NCBI GenBank assembly: GCA_029573725.1
Contig: JAKQDQ010000178.1
Location: 248,001-312,000 of the forward strand
Direction: 5' to 3'
DNA: 64,000 nt
Source of the DNA: Verrucomicrobiota bacterium
GTDB lineage: Bacteria > Verrucomicrobiota > Verrucomicrobiia > Limisphaerales > JADLHS01
Shown here: one piece after another, positions 57,165 to 64,000 of the stretch
How positions within the stretch are numbered: the first letter of the stretch is position 1
Layout: each line of letters starts with the position of its first letter
The notes under the pieces: model-generated
What the model saw: the letters and a program-made list of their open reading frames with translations, nothing else
What the model was told of the DNA's origin: nothing
Databases searched by the model: none
Program-made: the position numbers and the translations under genes

Positions 57165-58337
57165 ATGAAACATTCCCTTCTGTTCGCCGCGTTCGGTTTG
57201 AGTTTGGGACTGACCAGCACCGGGCTCGCGCAGTTTCCGGGACCGTTCGGCAATTTCAACCGCCAAAATCCCGGCACCAGCAACACCCGCCAATACAACA
57301 GCAGCACCCAGGTCGGCAGCGCGACCATCTCCAGCGATCCGGAAACGGGCCGGATCATCGTCATCACCGACGAGGAAACCAGCGAGCACATCGCACAGGT
57401 CATTACCAACCTGGACATTCCCAAGCCGCAAGTGCTCATCAAGGTGGTGTTTCTGGAAGTCACCTACAACAACGGTCTCGATATCGGGATCGAAGGGGGC
57501 TTCAAGAACCAGACCGTCGGCGGTGGTTCCAGCCAGGGCTCGGTTTCCGGTGCGAACGCCTTTGGCGCGTCGGCACTGACCAGCCTGACGACGAACCTCA
57601 ACGCCCTGGGGCTGCCGATCTCCGCGTTCGGCAACACCCCGCCCGGCGCCGGCTTTTACCAGGTGATCGGAAATGATTATCAAGCCACGCTGCGCGCCAT
57701 TGCCACGGCGGGAAAAACCGAGGTGTTGTCACGCCCCTCCATCCTCGCCCGCAACAATCAGCCGGCCGTCATCACCGTCGGACAATCCGTGCCGCTCATC
57801 ACCAACGTGCGTTACGACAATTTTGGCAACGCCATTAACTCGGTCAGCTACGAGGACGTGGGCATCATTTTGCGGGTTACGCCGTTCATCGCCAATGACG
57901 GACAGGTGGAAATGATTGTCTCACCGGAAATCTCCTCGCTGACGGATCAGACCGTGACGATTGCCAACGGGGTCAGCGTGCCGGTCATCGCCAAGCGTTC
58001 CGCGGACACGGTGGTGGTCACGCCCGACGGCCAGCCGGTCATCATCGGTGGCTTGATGCAGAACAACAAGACCGGCACGGATTACAAGATTCCGCTGCTG
58101 GGGGACATTCCCCTGTTGGGCAACCTGTTCAAGCGGCGGACCAAGAGCAACAGCAAGACCGAGCTGCTGATTTTCCTGACGCCGCACATCGTGCAGTCCC
58201 CCGCCCAGTTGGCGGCCCTGTCTGAACGGGAGCGCGCAGCCTCGGTGCTGCCCGCCAAAGCCTTCTCGGAACAGGAGCTTGATCAATTCCTGAATGAGTT
58301 GCCCAAGAAGGGCGACCCCGCCGCCACCAAGCAATAA
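57165..58337 (+). CDS. Secretin pore domain (GspD part 2)
   Basis: 390 residues with its own signal peptide (MKHSLLFAAFGLSLGLTSTGLAQ). A short N-type segment (TGRIIVITDEETSEHIAQVITNLDIPKPQVLIKVVFLEV) leads into the pore domain: VLSRPSILARNNQPAVITVGQSVPLIT, GIILRVTPFIANDGQVEMIVSPEISSLT, TPDGQPVIIGGLMQNNKTGTDYKIPLLGDIPLLGNLFKRRTKSNSKTELLIFLTPHIV. This is the conserved secretin end. Gap of 26 bp after the preceding gene. Its separate export and start codon make this a two-gene secretin and not a frameshift artefact, since the frames are separated by a stop and a new signal peptide. Confidence 0.88.
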   Translation: MKHSLLFAAFGLSLGLTSTGLAQFPGPFGNFNRQNPGTSNTRQYNSSTQVGSATISSDPETGRIIVITDEETSEHIAQVITNLDIPKPQVLIKVVFLEVTYNNGLDIGIEGGFKNQTVGGGSSQGSVSGANAFGASALTSLTTNLNALGLPISAFGNTPPGAGFYQVIGNDYQATLRAIATAGKTEVLSRPSILARNNQPAVITVGQSVPLITNVRYDNFGNAINSVSYEDVGIILRVTPFIANDGQVEMIVSPEISSLTDQTVTIANGVSVPVIAKRSADTVVVTPDGQPVIIGGLMQNNKTGTDYKIPLLGDIPLLGNLFKRRTKSNSKTELLIFLTPHIVQSPAQLAALSERERAASVLPAKAFSEQELDQFLNELPKKGDPAATKQ

Positions 58338-58385
58338 CCGGGTCGTGGGCGGCGCCCATGAAATCAACGCCTTGACGAGTCGCGC

Positions 58386-59879
58386 ATGGAAGCCCGCCGC
58401 AATACCTACTGGGGGATGGGGTTGTTATTGGTGGCGTGGATGTTGATCCTCGGCTGGCAGGTGCTCGAACATTCCCGGGTCAAGGCGCAGGCGCGCGTGG
58501 AGTTGCGCAATCGCGCCAAGGACATCTCCACCACCGTCGGCATTGTGCTGCGCTCGCAACGGCGTTTCGGTGTGATTTCCAAGGAGCGCATCGAATCCGC
58601 CTTGTCCGGGCTCATCCGGCCCCAGGAATTGAGCACGGTCGCCCTGTTGAATGCCGCCGGGGAAATTGTGGCCGCCGCGCCGACCAATAGCGGTTTCCAC
58701 ATCCGGATTGATTTGCATCAGCCCGAACAGTGGGGGCGGGATGCCGTCACGATCATCAACCTGGTGGATTTGGGCAGCAATGTGGCGCCGGAACTGGAAA
58801 GTCCAAATCCCACCATTGTGCTGTCCCGGGAAAATTTCAATCGCCCGGGCGAAACGAATCGACCGCCCCCCGAAGCCCGCTTTCACGCCGGCCCGCCTGA
58901 ACACCCTCCCGGCGGACGCGCCCCGACCGAACCCGACCCGCACCTGCGCGGCCGCGAGGGTGGCCGCTTCCGTTTTGGTCGTCCGCCCTGGATGAGTGAA
59001 CCCGAGTTCCGGGCCATCAGTGCCAAGCAGGGAGTGCATAGTTTTCTGCTGATTCTATCCACGCGGACGGTTCAGGAGGCGCTGCAACGCGACCTGTGGC
59101 TGCGCTGCGTCATCGTCGGCCTGGCGACGTTGTCCGTGGGGGCCATTGCCTTTGCCTGGCGCAAAACCGTCAAGACCGCCGACCTGCAAATCCGCCTGGT
59201 GCGCGCGAGCGAAATGAATTCGCACCTCAAGGAAATGAATCTGGCCGCCGCCGGGCTGGCGCACGAAACCCGCAATCCGCTCAACATCATTCGGGGGCTG
59301 GCCCAGATGGTCTCCAAGCGCACCGACACACCGGACGAGGTCAAAACGCGCGCGTTGGAGATTGTGAACGAGGCGGACCGGGTCGCGGGACAGTTGAACG
59401 AATTCATCAATTACTCGCGGCCACGCGAAGTGCGCCGCACGCCGGTCGGCTTGAATCGCGTGGCGGAAGAGGTCGGCCGTGCCCTTTCCTTCGACATTGC
59501 GGAAAAGCAAATCCAGCTCCGCACCACCGGGGACGTTGTAACGGTGGAGGCGGACGAACCATTGTTGCGGCAGGCGTTGTTCAATCTGGTCATCAACGCG
59601 GTGCAGGCGGTGGCCCCCGGCGGCCAGATTGAAATCCGGATGCGGAAGGATTCCGCCACGGAAGCCACGTTGGAGGTGCGTGATGATGGTCCCGGCGTTC
59701 CCGCCGGGGAGCGCGTGGAAATTTTCAAACCCTACTTCACGACTACACAACAAGGCACGGGTCTGGGACTGGCCGTGGCGCAGCAAATCGTCCTGGCCCA
59801 CGGCTGGGAAATTGAGTGTGGCGCGAATGAACCCCGCGGCGCGTGCTTCCGCATCCAGCATCTGAAACTCGCGCGGTAA
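58386..59879 (+). CDS. Sensor histidine kinase, NtrB-like
   Basis: 497 residues. An N-terminal membrane segment, a periplasmic region of about 200 residues with a Pro/Arg-rich loop, a second membrane segment (CVIVGLATLSVGAIAFAWR) and then a HisKA/HATPase core. The phospho-acceptor His293 sits in LAHETRNPLNIIRGLAQM, the N box in NLVINAVQAV, G1 in DDGPGVP and G2 in GTGLGLAV. The LAHETRNPLN H-box type is common in NtrB-like kinases that serve sigma-54 response regulators. The response regulator is not in the window. It lies 48 bp after the secretin gene in the same direction, so it may be co-transcribed. Confidence 0.88.
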   Translation: MEARRNTYWGMGLLLVAWMLILGWQVLEHSRVKAQARVELRNRAKDISTTVGIVLRSQRRFGVISKERIESALSGLIRPQELSTVALLNAAGEIVAAAPTNSGFHIRIDLHQPEQWGRDAVTIINLVDLGSNVAPELESPNPTIVLSRENFNRPGETNRPPPEARFHAGPPEHPPGGRAPTEPDPHLRGREGGRFRFGRPPWMSEPEFRAISAKQGVHSFLLILSTRTVQEALQRDLWLRCVIVGLATLSVGAIAFAWRKTVKTADLQIRLVRASEMNSHLKEMNLAAAGLAHETRNPLNIIRGLAQMVSKRTDTPDEVKTRALEIVNEADRVAGQLNEFINYSRPREVRRTPVGLNRVAEEVGRALSFDIAEKQIQLRTTGDVVTVEADEPLLRQALFNLVINAVQAVAPGGQIEIRMRKDSATEATLEVRDDGPGVPAGERVEIFKPYFTTTQQGTGLGLAVAQQIVLAHGWEIECGANEPRGACFRIQHLKLAR

Positions 59880-59907
59880 ACCGGCGTTGCCGCGAGGCGC
59901 CGGGTCG

Positions 59908-61191
59908 TCAAGGGGATACCATGAAGGCGGCAAACTCGGCGTGGTAATGCGGCGGAATGCGCGCCTTGAACCGGGTCACCCTGGACAGGTACTTCCGCTC
60001 CAGCACCTGGCCGACCTGGTGCAGCCGCGCAATGCGGTCCGCCTTGTCGTGCGGAATCTTCAGCTCCACCCATTCGCGCTCGGGCCGGATCTGGCTGCCA
60101 ATGGCATCGAGCAATTCCCGCACGCCCGCGCCGGTGTGCGCGGACACCGCCACCGAGTTGGGATGCCGTTCGCGCAACCGCGACAACGTCGCCCCTGCGT
60201 GGGCGCGGTCAATCTTGTTGAAAACCATCAAGGTGGGTTTGTCCCCCGCACCCAGTTCGGCCAGCACCTGGTTCACCGCCGCCACGTGCTCCTCGGCCAG
60301 CGGATGGCTGATGTCCACCACATGCACCAGCAGGTCCGCCTGCACCACCTCTTCGAGCGTGGCCTTGAACGATTCCACCAGGCCATGCGGCAGCTTGCGG
60401 ATGAACCCCACCGTGTCCGTGAGCAGAATGTTTTGATTGGTCGGCAGGCGCAGCCGCCGCGTGGTCGGATCCAGCGTGGCGAACAGGATGTCTTTCACCA
60501 TCACCTCCGCCCCGGTGAGCCGGTTGAGCAGGGTGGATTTGCCGGCGTTGGTGTAACCCACGATGGAAGCCAGTGGCCACTGGTTGCGCCGCCGTCCGGT
60601 CCGTTGCGTTTCGCGTTGCTGGCGCACTGCGGCCAGATCCCGGGTGATGCGGTCAATCCGCTCGCTGACCTTCCGGCGGTCCGCCTCCAGTTGCGATTCG
60701 CCCTCGCCGCCGCGCATCCCGATGCCGCCTTTTTGCCGGGACAAGTGTCCCCAGTAGCGGGTCAGGCGCGGGCGCAAATGTTGCAGCTGGGCCAGCTCGA
60801 TCTGCAGCTTGCCCTCGCGCGTTCGCGCCCGTTGCGAGAAAATGTCCAGAATCAGCGCGGTGCGATCGAGAATCTTGGCATTGAAGATCTTTTCCAAATT
60901 GCGCGTCTGCGCCGGGGAGAGTTCATCGTCGAAAATGACCGTGTCCACATGGAGCGCCTTGCATTGGGCGGCGAGCGCCTCCGCCTTGCCCCTGCCGATG
61001 TAGGTGGCCGGATGCGTGCCCATCACTTTCTGGGTGCCTTCGCCAACCACAGTGCCGCCAGCGGTTTGCGCGAGTTCCGCCAATTCATCCAGGGACTCGC
61101 GCAAGGCCTGGGCGACGTTGGATTTTAATTCGACTCCGACCAGGAAGACCCGTTCAGTCCGGGTGGTGCGGGTTTCAATTAGGGCTTTCAA
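59908..61191 (-). CDS. hflX: GTPase HflX
   Basis: Ribosome-associated GTPase that splits or rescues stalled 70S ribosomes. 427 residues. N-terminal domain with GTHPATYIGRGKAEALAA and VDTVIFDDELSPAQTRNLE, then RQKGGIGMRGGEGESQLE, then the G domain: P-loop GYTNAGKST, DPTTR, LLTDTVGFIRKLPHGLVESF (G3), NKID and a C-terminal domain with VSAHTGAGVRELL. All G motifs are intact. It begins 6 bp beyond the end of the short truncated toxin-like gene. Confidence 0.94.
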   Translation of the reverse strand: MKALIETRTTRTERVFLVGVELKSNVAQALRESLDELAELAQTAGGTVVGEGTQKVMGTHPATYIGRGKAEALAAQCKALHVDTVIFDDELSPAQTRNLEKIFNAKILDRTALILDIFSQRARTREGKLQIELAQLQHLRPRLTRYWGHLSRQKGGIGMRGGEGESQLEADRRKVSERIDRITRDLAAVRQQRETQRTGRRRNQWPLASIVGYTNAGKSTLLNRLTGAEVMVKDILFATLDPTTRRLRLPTNQNILLTDTVGFIRKLPHGLVESFKATLEEVVQADLLVHVVDISHPLAEEHVAAVNQVLAELGAGDKPTLMVFNKIDRAHAGATLSRLRERHPNSVAVSAHTGAGVRELLDAIGSQIRPEREWVELKIPHDKADRIARLHQVGQVLERKYLSRVTRFKARIPPHYHAEFAAFMVSP

Positions 61192-61197
61192 GCGGAT

Positions 61198-61374
61198 CTA
61201 GGTAAAGTTGATTTTTCGTCGCAAACCGCTCTTGCGGGCAGCTGCCGCCGCAAGCACTGCGCGATCCGAAGACTCGATGGGCAGATGGTCGCGAAGGCGC
61301 AACACTTCGTGTCCTGTCGGTTGAATGACCCGCGCGATCGGACCAGGGACATTCTGCTCCAAAAGAAAGGTCAT
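61198..61374 (-). CDS. Truncated DUF5615-like (PIN-type) toxin, probable remnant
   Basis: 58 residues, overlapping the DUF433 gene by ATGA. The N-terminal half (MTFLLEQNVPGPIARVIQPTGHEVLRLRDHLPIESSDRAVLAAAAARKS) fits DUF5615-like proteins, PIN-domain toxin relatives normally near 110 residues; the family continues with an acidic site such as VT.D.DF. Here the sequence drifts out of the family at about residue 48 and stops at TAG, 6 bp before hflX. The second half of the active site is lost, so a working toxin is unlikely. Confidence 0.55.
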   Translation of the reverse strand: MTFLLEQNVPGPIARVIQPTGHEVLRLRDHLPIESSDRAVLAAAAARKSGLRRKINFT

Positions 61375-61631
61375 TTGCTGGCATCCGCCATGTGGTGGGC
61401 AACCAAATAATCGATCTCCGCCAGATGATGCTCATAACAGGCCAGACATGCATACGCCTGCGCTCGGGTAACTCCGGGAAATTGACGTGTGGCGGACTCG
61501 CCCGTTTTCCCAGTTTGCAAAAGCCCGATTACCTCATGAACGCCGATGCGCGTATTTTGAATACACGCTTTGCCGCCACAGACGTCGGCCGCCTTGACGA
61601 TGTAACGACAGGTTTCGGCGGTTGCAGCCAT
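61371..61631 (-). CDS. DUF433 family antitoxin-like protein
   Basis: 86 residues. The DUF433 pattern is clear: RYIVKAADVCGGKACIQNTRIGVHEVIGLLQTGKTGESATRQFPGVTRAQAYACLACYEHHLAEIDYLV, a winged-helix-like fold usually found as the antitoxin partner of DUF5615 or other PIN-type toxins. The start is ATG at 61629-61631. Its stop overlaps the truncated toxin-like gene. Confidence 0.78.
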   Translation of the reverse strand: MAATAETCRYIVKAADVCGGKACIQNTRIGVHEVIGLLQTGKTGESATRQFPGVTRAQAYACLACYEHHLAEIDYLVAHHMADASK

Positions 61632-61681
61632 GTCTGGACTTTACAATAGGATACCGGAATCGCCAATGCCGATGTTTTCCG

Positions 61682-61816
61682 TTAATTTTGCCGGGCTTTC
61701 CGACGGTATTCGTCCACTTCTTCTGGCAGCGCGGGCGCGGGCCAGACGTAATCCTTCCGCCGCCACAAGTCCCGGCTTTCGACGCCTTCGGACAACGTCA
61801 GGTCGCCACCGTCATC
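61682..61816 (-). other. Out-of-frame tail of the neighbouring membrane-anchored protein
   Basis: Read in another frame, this stretch encodes DDGGDLTLSEGVESRDLW then RRKDYVWPAPALPEEVDEYRR and a TAA stop, continuing directly from the SVGEDG end of the upstream protein. The phase change is explained by one missing base near 61817 (AAG reduced to AG). Family members, as I know them, end in a GEDGKDDGGD-type string. A sequencing error or a real frameshift are both possible. Confidence 0.5.
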
Positions 61817-63246
61817 CTTCCGTCTTCACCCACCGAATAGAGCGTGAAACTGCCATCGCCGTTGAGCCGATACTTGATGGGGTTGCCGTCCATGTAATCC
61901 ACCGGCACGGCAGGAAGAAATTCCGGCACGAGCGCATCCAGTTTGGCGGGGTAATTGCCGTGGCGGAGTGAGTAGCGTTTCAACGCGATGGCGGTGATGC
62001 AAAGGGCGCGGTCGGCCTCGACGCGCAAAGATCTTTTAACAGCAAAAGCCAGGGTTGCGATGCTGTCGGGCGGAGGAAATCGCAGCCGGTCGTAAAAATT
62101 CTTGTTCCTTGATTTGAGCATCAGCGCGTTCAAATCCTCTTCGACCGCCGGGAACGAGGTGTTGTTCGTGAGAGCCCGAGTTAGTTCGATGAGCGTTTGC
62201 ATGTCCTTCAGGAGTCTCAGTTCTGCTTGATGCGCCCACGCGAAACGCCAGACCCGGCAATAGATTTGCTTCCGCAAGCCTTCTAACAACTCTTCGCCAT
62301 AGGGCATTTGTTTGAACCATGTCACCCACTTAGGCTCATCTTCATCGCTAAAAAAAGCGGCATACTCGCCAAACATCCATTTATACGTCTCGTCGTTGGA
62401 ATCACGCAATTGTTGCGCGGTTTGCTCCATGTAAACCCGTTCCCCTGCAAGATTGTATGCCATTGAAGCCGCAAAATGTTGCGTTTCCCAGGCGCTCTGA
62501 ATGGCGGCCAAATCCGCATCCGCCCAACCGTCCGTCTGCAACGCCTCCCAGGTGTCGGTTTTGGCAATCGCACCAACGGCCATGCGCACCAGTTCGCTGA
62601 TGACAACGCCATCCTCCGCCAACAGACGGAGTGCATTGATTTCGGAACTGAGATGCTTCGCCGCCTCCGCAGTGCGGCCTTTGTGCAAAGCCAGCTGGCT
62701 TGCACCGCCAAACCAATGGGTCAGGGATTTGACGGACACGAGATGCGGGAATTGCAAGTTGTGCCCTTCCGCGAGGTTCAATCGGTTGTGCAACACCGGC
62801 TTCATCAGCGCGGCCTGGATTTCGTTCAAGGCGGGAGTATTGGTCTGCAAATCGGCGGCAAGATCACTCCAGTGGTTGGTGAAGATTCCTTCAAGGGGTT
62901 CGCCGTTGCGATAAGGATTCTTTTCCACCCAATCCGGTTCACGGAATCCGACGATGGCCCGGCCAGACTCAAGCACCCTCATGCGAGGCGGGTGGCTGTC
63001 TGGCAGGACGACTCCCTTGGTCAGGCTTTTGATGGTTGCAAAGATGGTGGGCGCGCCGTTGTCGGCCTCCGCAAAGTTCGCCACGAAATCCTGCGGTGAT
63101 AATTTTTCGCCTTTGGCGGTGAGTTCCTGCTTGTAGTGCGTCAGCGCGATTTGGCCGCGAAACCGTTCGAACAACAGGAACGCCACCCATAGCAACGCGA
63201 GCGCGAGCAGCGCCGTGGCGCAAAGTTTGAGTCGTCGCTTGGACAT
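61798..63246 (-). CDS. Membrane-anchored protein of unknown function (apparent C-terminal frameshift)
   Basis: 482 residues as read. It starts with a basic segment and one membrane helix (KLCATALLALALLWVAFLLFERF), so the rest is probably periplasmic. The body is alpha-helical and without a motif I know; the C-terminal section (HGNYPAKLDALVPEFLPAVPVDYMDGNPIKYRLNGDGSFTLYSVGEDG) resembles the beta loop of pseudopilins such as GspG, a combination common in Verrucomicrobia. The in-frame stop at 61798-61800 follows only six residues (RMTVAT) after the conserved SVGEDG, while the expected ending continues in another frame to 61682. The coding sequence probably belongs together with that tail. Confidence 0.65.
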   Translation of the reverse strand: MSKRRLKLCATALLALALLWVAFLLFERFRGQIALTHYKQELTAKGEKLSPQDFVANFAEADNGAPTIFATIKSLTKGVVLPDSHPPRMRVLESGRAIVGFREPDWVEKNPYRNGEPLEGIFTNHWSDLAADLQTNTPALNEIQAALMKPVLHNRLNLAEGHNLQFPHLVSVKSLTHWFGGASQLALHKGRTAEAAKHLSSEINALRLLAEDGVVISELVRMAVGAIAKTDTWEALQTDGWADADLAAIQSAWETQHFAASMAYNLAGERVYMEQTAQQLRDSNDETYKWMFGEYAAFFSDEDEPKWVTWFKQMPYGEELLEGLRKQIYCRVWRFAWAHQAELRLLKDMQTLIELTRALTNNTSFPAVEEDLNALMLKSRNKNFYDRLRFPPPDSIATLAFAVKRSLRVEADRALCITAIALKRYSLRHGNYPAKLDALVPEFLPAVPVDYMDGNPIKYRLNGDGSFTLYSVGEDGRMTVAT

Positions 63247-63399
63247 GCCCGCAGTTTAACGGGTGGTGGTTCGCTGCCAATGGCAACTTCCGGCCGAATT
63301 TGGAGAGAATTGATCCGCTCGTACAGGTCGTCTGGTATGCTGGCAAATTCCGCGCTGGCGTTGCGGGTGTGGCTGCGGCAATTTGTGGATCTTCGCGAC

Positions 63400-64000
63400 A
63401 TGACAAAGACTAATTCCGCACCGACCCTCCCGCCGGCGGGAGGATGGCTCACCCGGGCCGGGTTCGTTCTGTTGACGAGTGTTTCGCTGGCCACCGCACT
63501 GTCCGCCCGGATTGATGCGCGCATGATGCGGCAGCCGGACGTGTCCGCCACGCACATCGCGTTTGTTTATGCGGGCGATATTTGGGTCGCGCCCAAGACC
63601 GGAGGCGAAGCGGTCCGGCTCAGTTCGCCGCGCGGCGAGGAATCATTCCCCAAATTTTCGCCGGACGGCCGCACCATTGCCTTCAGCGGCAATTACGACG
63701 GCAACGTGGATATTTACATCGTGCCGGTTGCGGGCGGGGTGCCCCGGCGCATCACGCATCACGGTGCGCCGGATCGGGTGATTGATTGGTATCCGGACGG
63801 CCGGAGCCTGTTGTTCGCCACCACCATGACGAGTTTCAAGGACCGGTTCAACCAGCTCTACAAGGTTGCGGCCACGGGCGGTCTGCCGGAAAAGTTGCCC
63901 ATGCCCTATGGCGAGTTCGGCGCCATCTCCCCCGACGGAAAGTCCATCGTCTTCACCACCATCAGCGTGGATTTCCGGACCTGGAAACGTTACCGCGGGG
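63400..64000 (+). CDS. Tricorn/TolB-like propeller protein (3' truncated by the window end)
   Basis: The frame is open from the ATG at 63400 to the last base. An N-terminal membrane or signal segment (AGFVLLTSVSLATALSA) is followed by RMMRQPDVSATHIAFVYAGDIWVAPKTGGEAVRLSS, ESFPKFSPDGRTIAFSGNYDGNVDIYIVPVAGGVPRRITHH, DWYPDGRSLLFATTM and GAISPDGKSIVFTT. These are WD40-like/TolB repeats, as in the N-terminal propeller of Tricorn proteases, which carry a C-terminal S41 peptidase domain. That domain would lie beyond the window, so the protease assignment remains inference. Confidence 0.7.
   Translation, partial: MTKTNSAPTLPPAGGWLTRAGFVLLTSVSLATALSARIDARMMRQPDVSATHIAFVYAGDIWVAPKTGGEAVRLSSPRGEESFPKFSPDGRTIAFSGNYDGNVDIYIVPVAGGVPRRITHHGAPDRVIDWYPDGRSLLFATTMTSFKDRFNQLYKVAATGGLPEKLPMPYGEFGAISPDGKSIVFTTISVDFRTWKRYRG

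Noticed and set aside
1-64000. CRISPR arrays, insertion sequences, integrases or phage
   Set aside because: No regularly spaced repeats, transposase or recombinase motifs, or target-site duplications were seen on either strand.

Overview
The window looks like chromosomal DNA of a high-GC member of the Verrucomicrobiota, most likely the Pedosphaera/Limisphaera branch. This is inferred from gene content: secreted proteins opening with an FTYQGRL-type domain, the INWYTIDGGG-type secreted family, a pseudopilin-rich type II secretion operon with a separately encoded secretin pore, and typical Gram-negative envelope genes (heptose adenylyltransferase, YqgE, MurJ). No phage, integrase, IS element or CRISPR array is visible, and coding density is high on both strands.

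Layout. 1-13.8 kb: mixed housekeeping and envelope genes. These are heptose-1-phosphate adenylyltransferase, a TIM-barrel sugar isomerase, YebC, DHFR, a 1131-residue secreted multidomain protein, an amidase/epimerase pair, a UbiX/UbiA pair, a beta-helix acyl/sugar transferase and a cysteine desulfurase. 14-25 kb: dnaN, a DUF455-ATP-grasp fusion, a candidate small structured RNA with its own promoter and terminator, then scpA-scpB, thiE, murJ and a pair of M16 peptidase genes. 25.7-30.9 kb: a block of secreted proteins (two FTYQGRL proteins, a metzincin protease, a small secreted protein and a seven-repeat propeller). 31-37 kb: tRNA-Arg(TCT), a DHPS-like enzyme, an EgtD-like methyltransferase, infA, an SGNH hydrolase and rhaA-rhaB.

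37.4-42.5 kb holds the most striking locus. lexA has an E. coli-like SOS box lying across its promoter and start codon, and 54 bp downstream is a single 1462-codon gene in which a catalytically complete Y-family polymerase (DinB type) is fused to a complete C-family polymerase (DnaE2/DnaE type). This looks like a one-polypeptide SOS mutagenesis polymerase.

42.6-46 kb: a Tat-exported metallo-beta-lactamase-fold hydrolase, YqgE, a 40-residue lipoprotein, RadC and a stand-alone zinc-finger/HhH fragment related to the C-terminal part of NAD-dependent DNA ligase. 46-60 kb: a sigma-54-type promoter followed by a small exported protein and a twelve-gene type II secretion/pseudopilus run (gspE to a secretin split in two genes), ending in an NtrB-like histidine kinase. 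60-64 kb: hflX, a DUF433 antitoxin with a truncated toxin-like partner, a membrane-anchored protein with an apparent C-terminal frameshift, and the start of a Tricorn/TolB-like propeller protein that runs off the window.

All assignments rest on reading motifs by eye; no database search was run.
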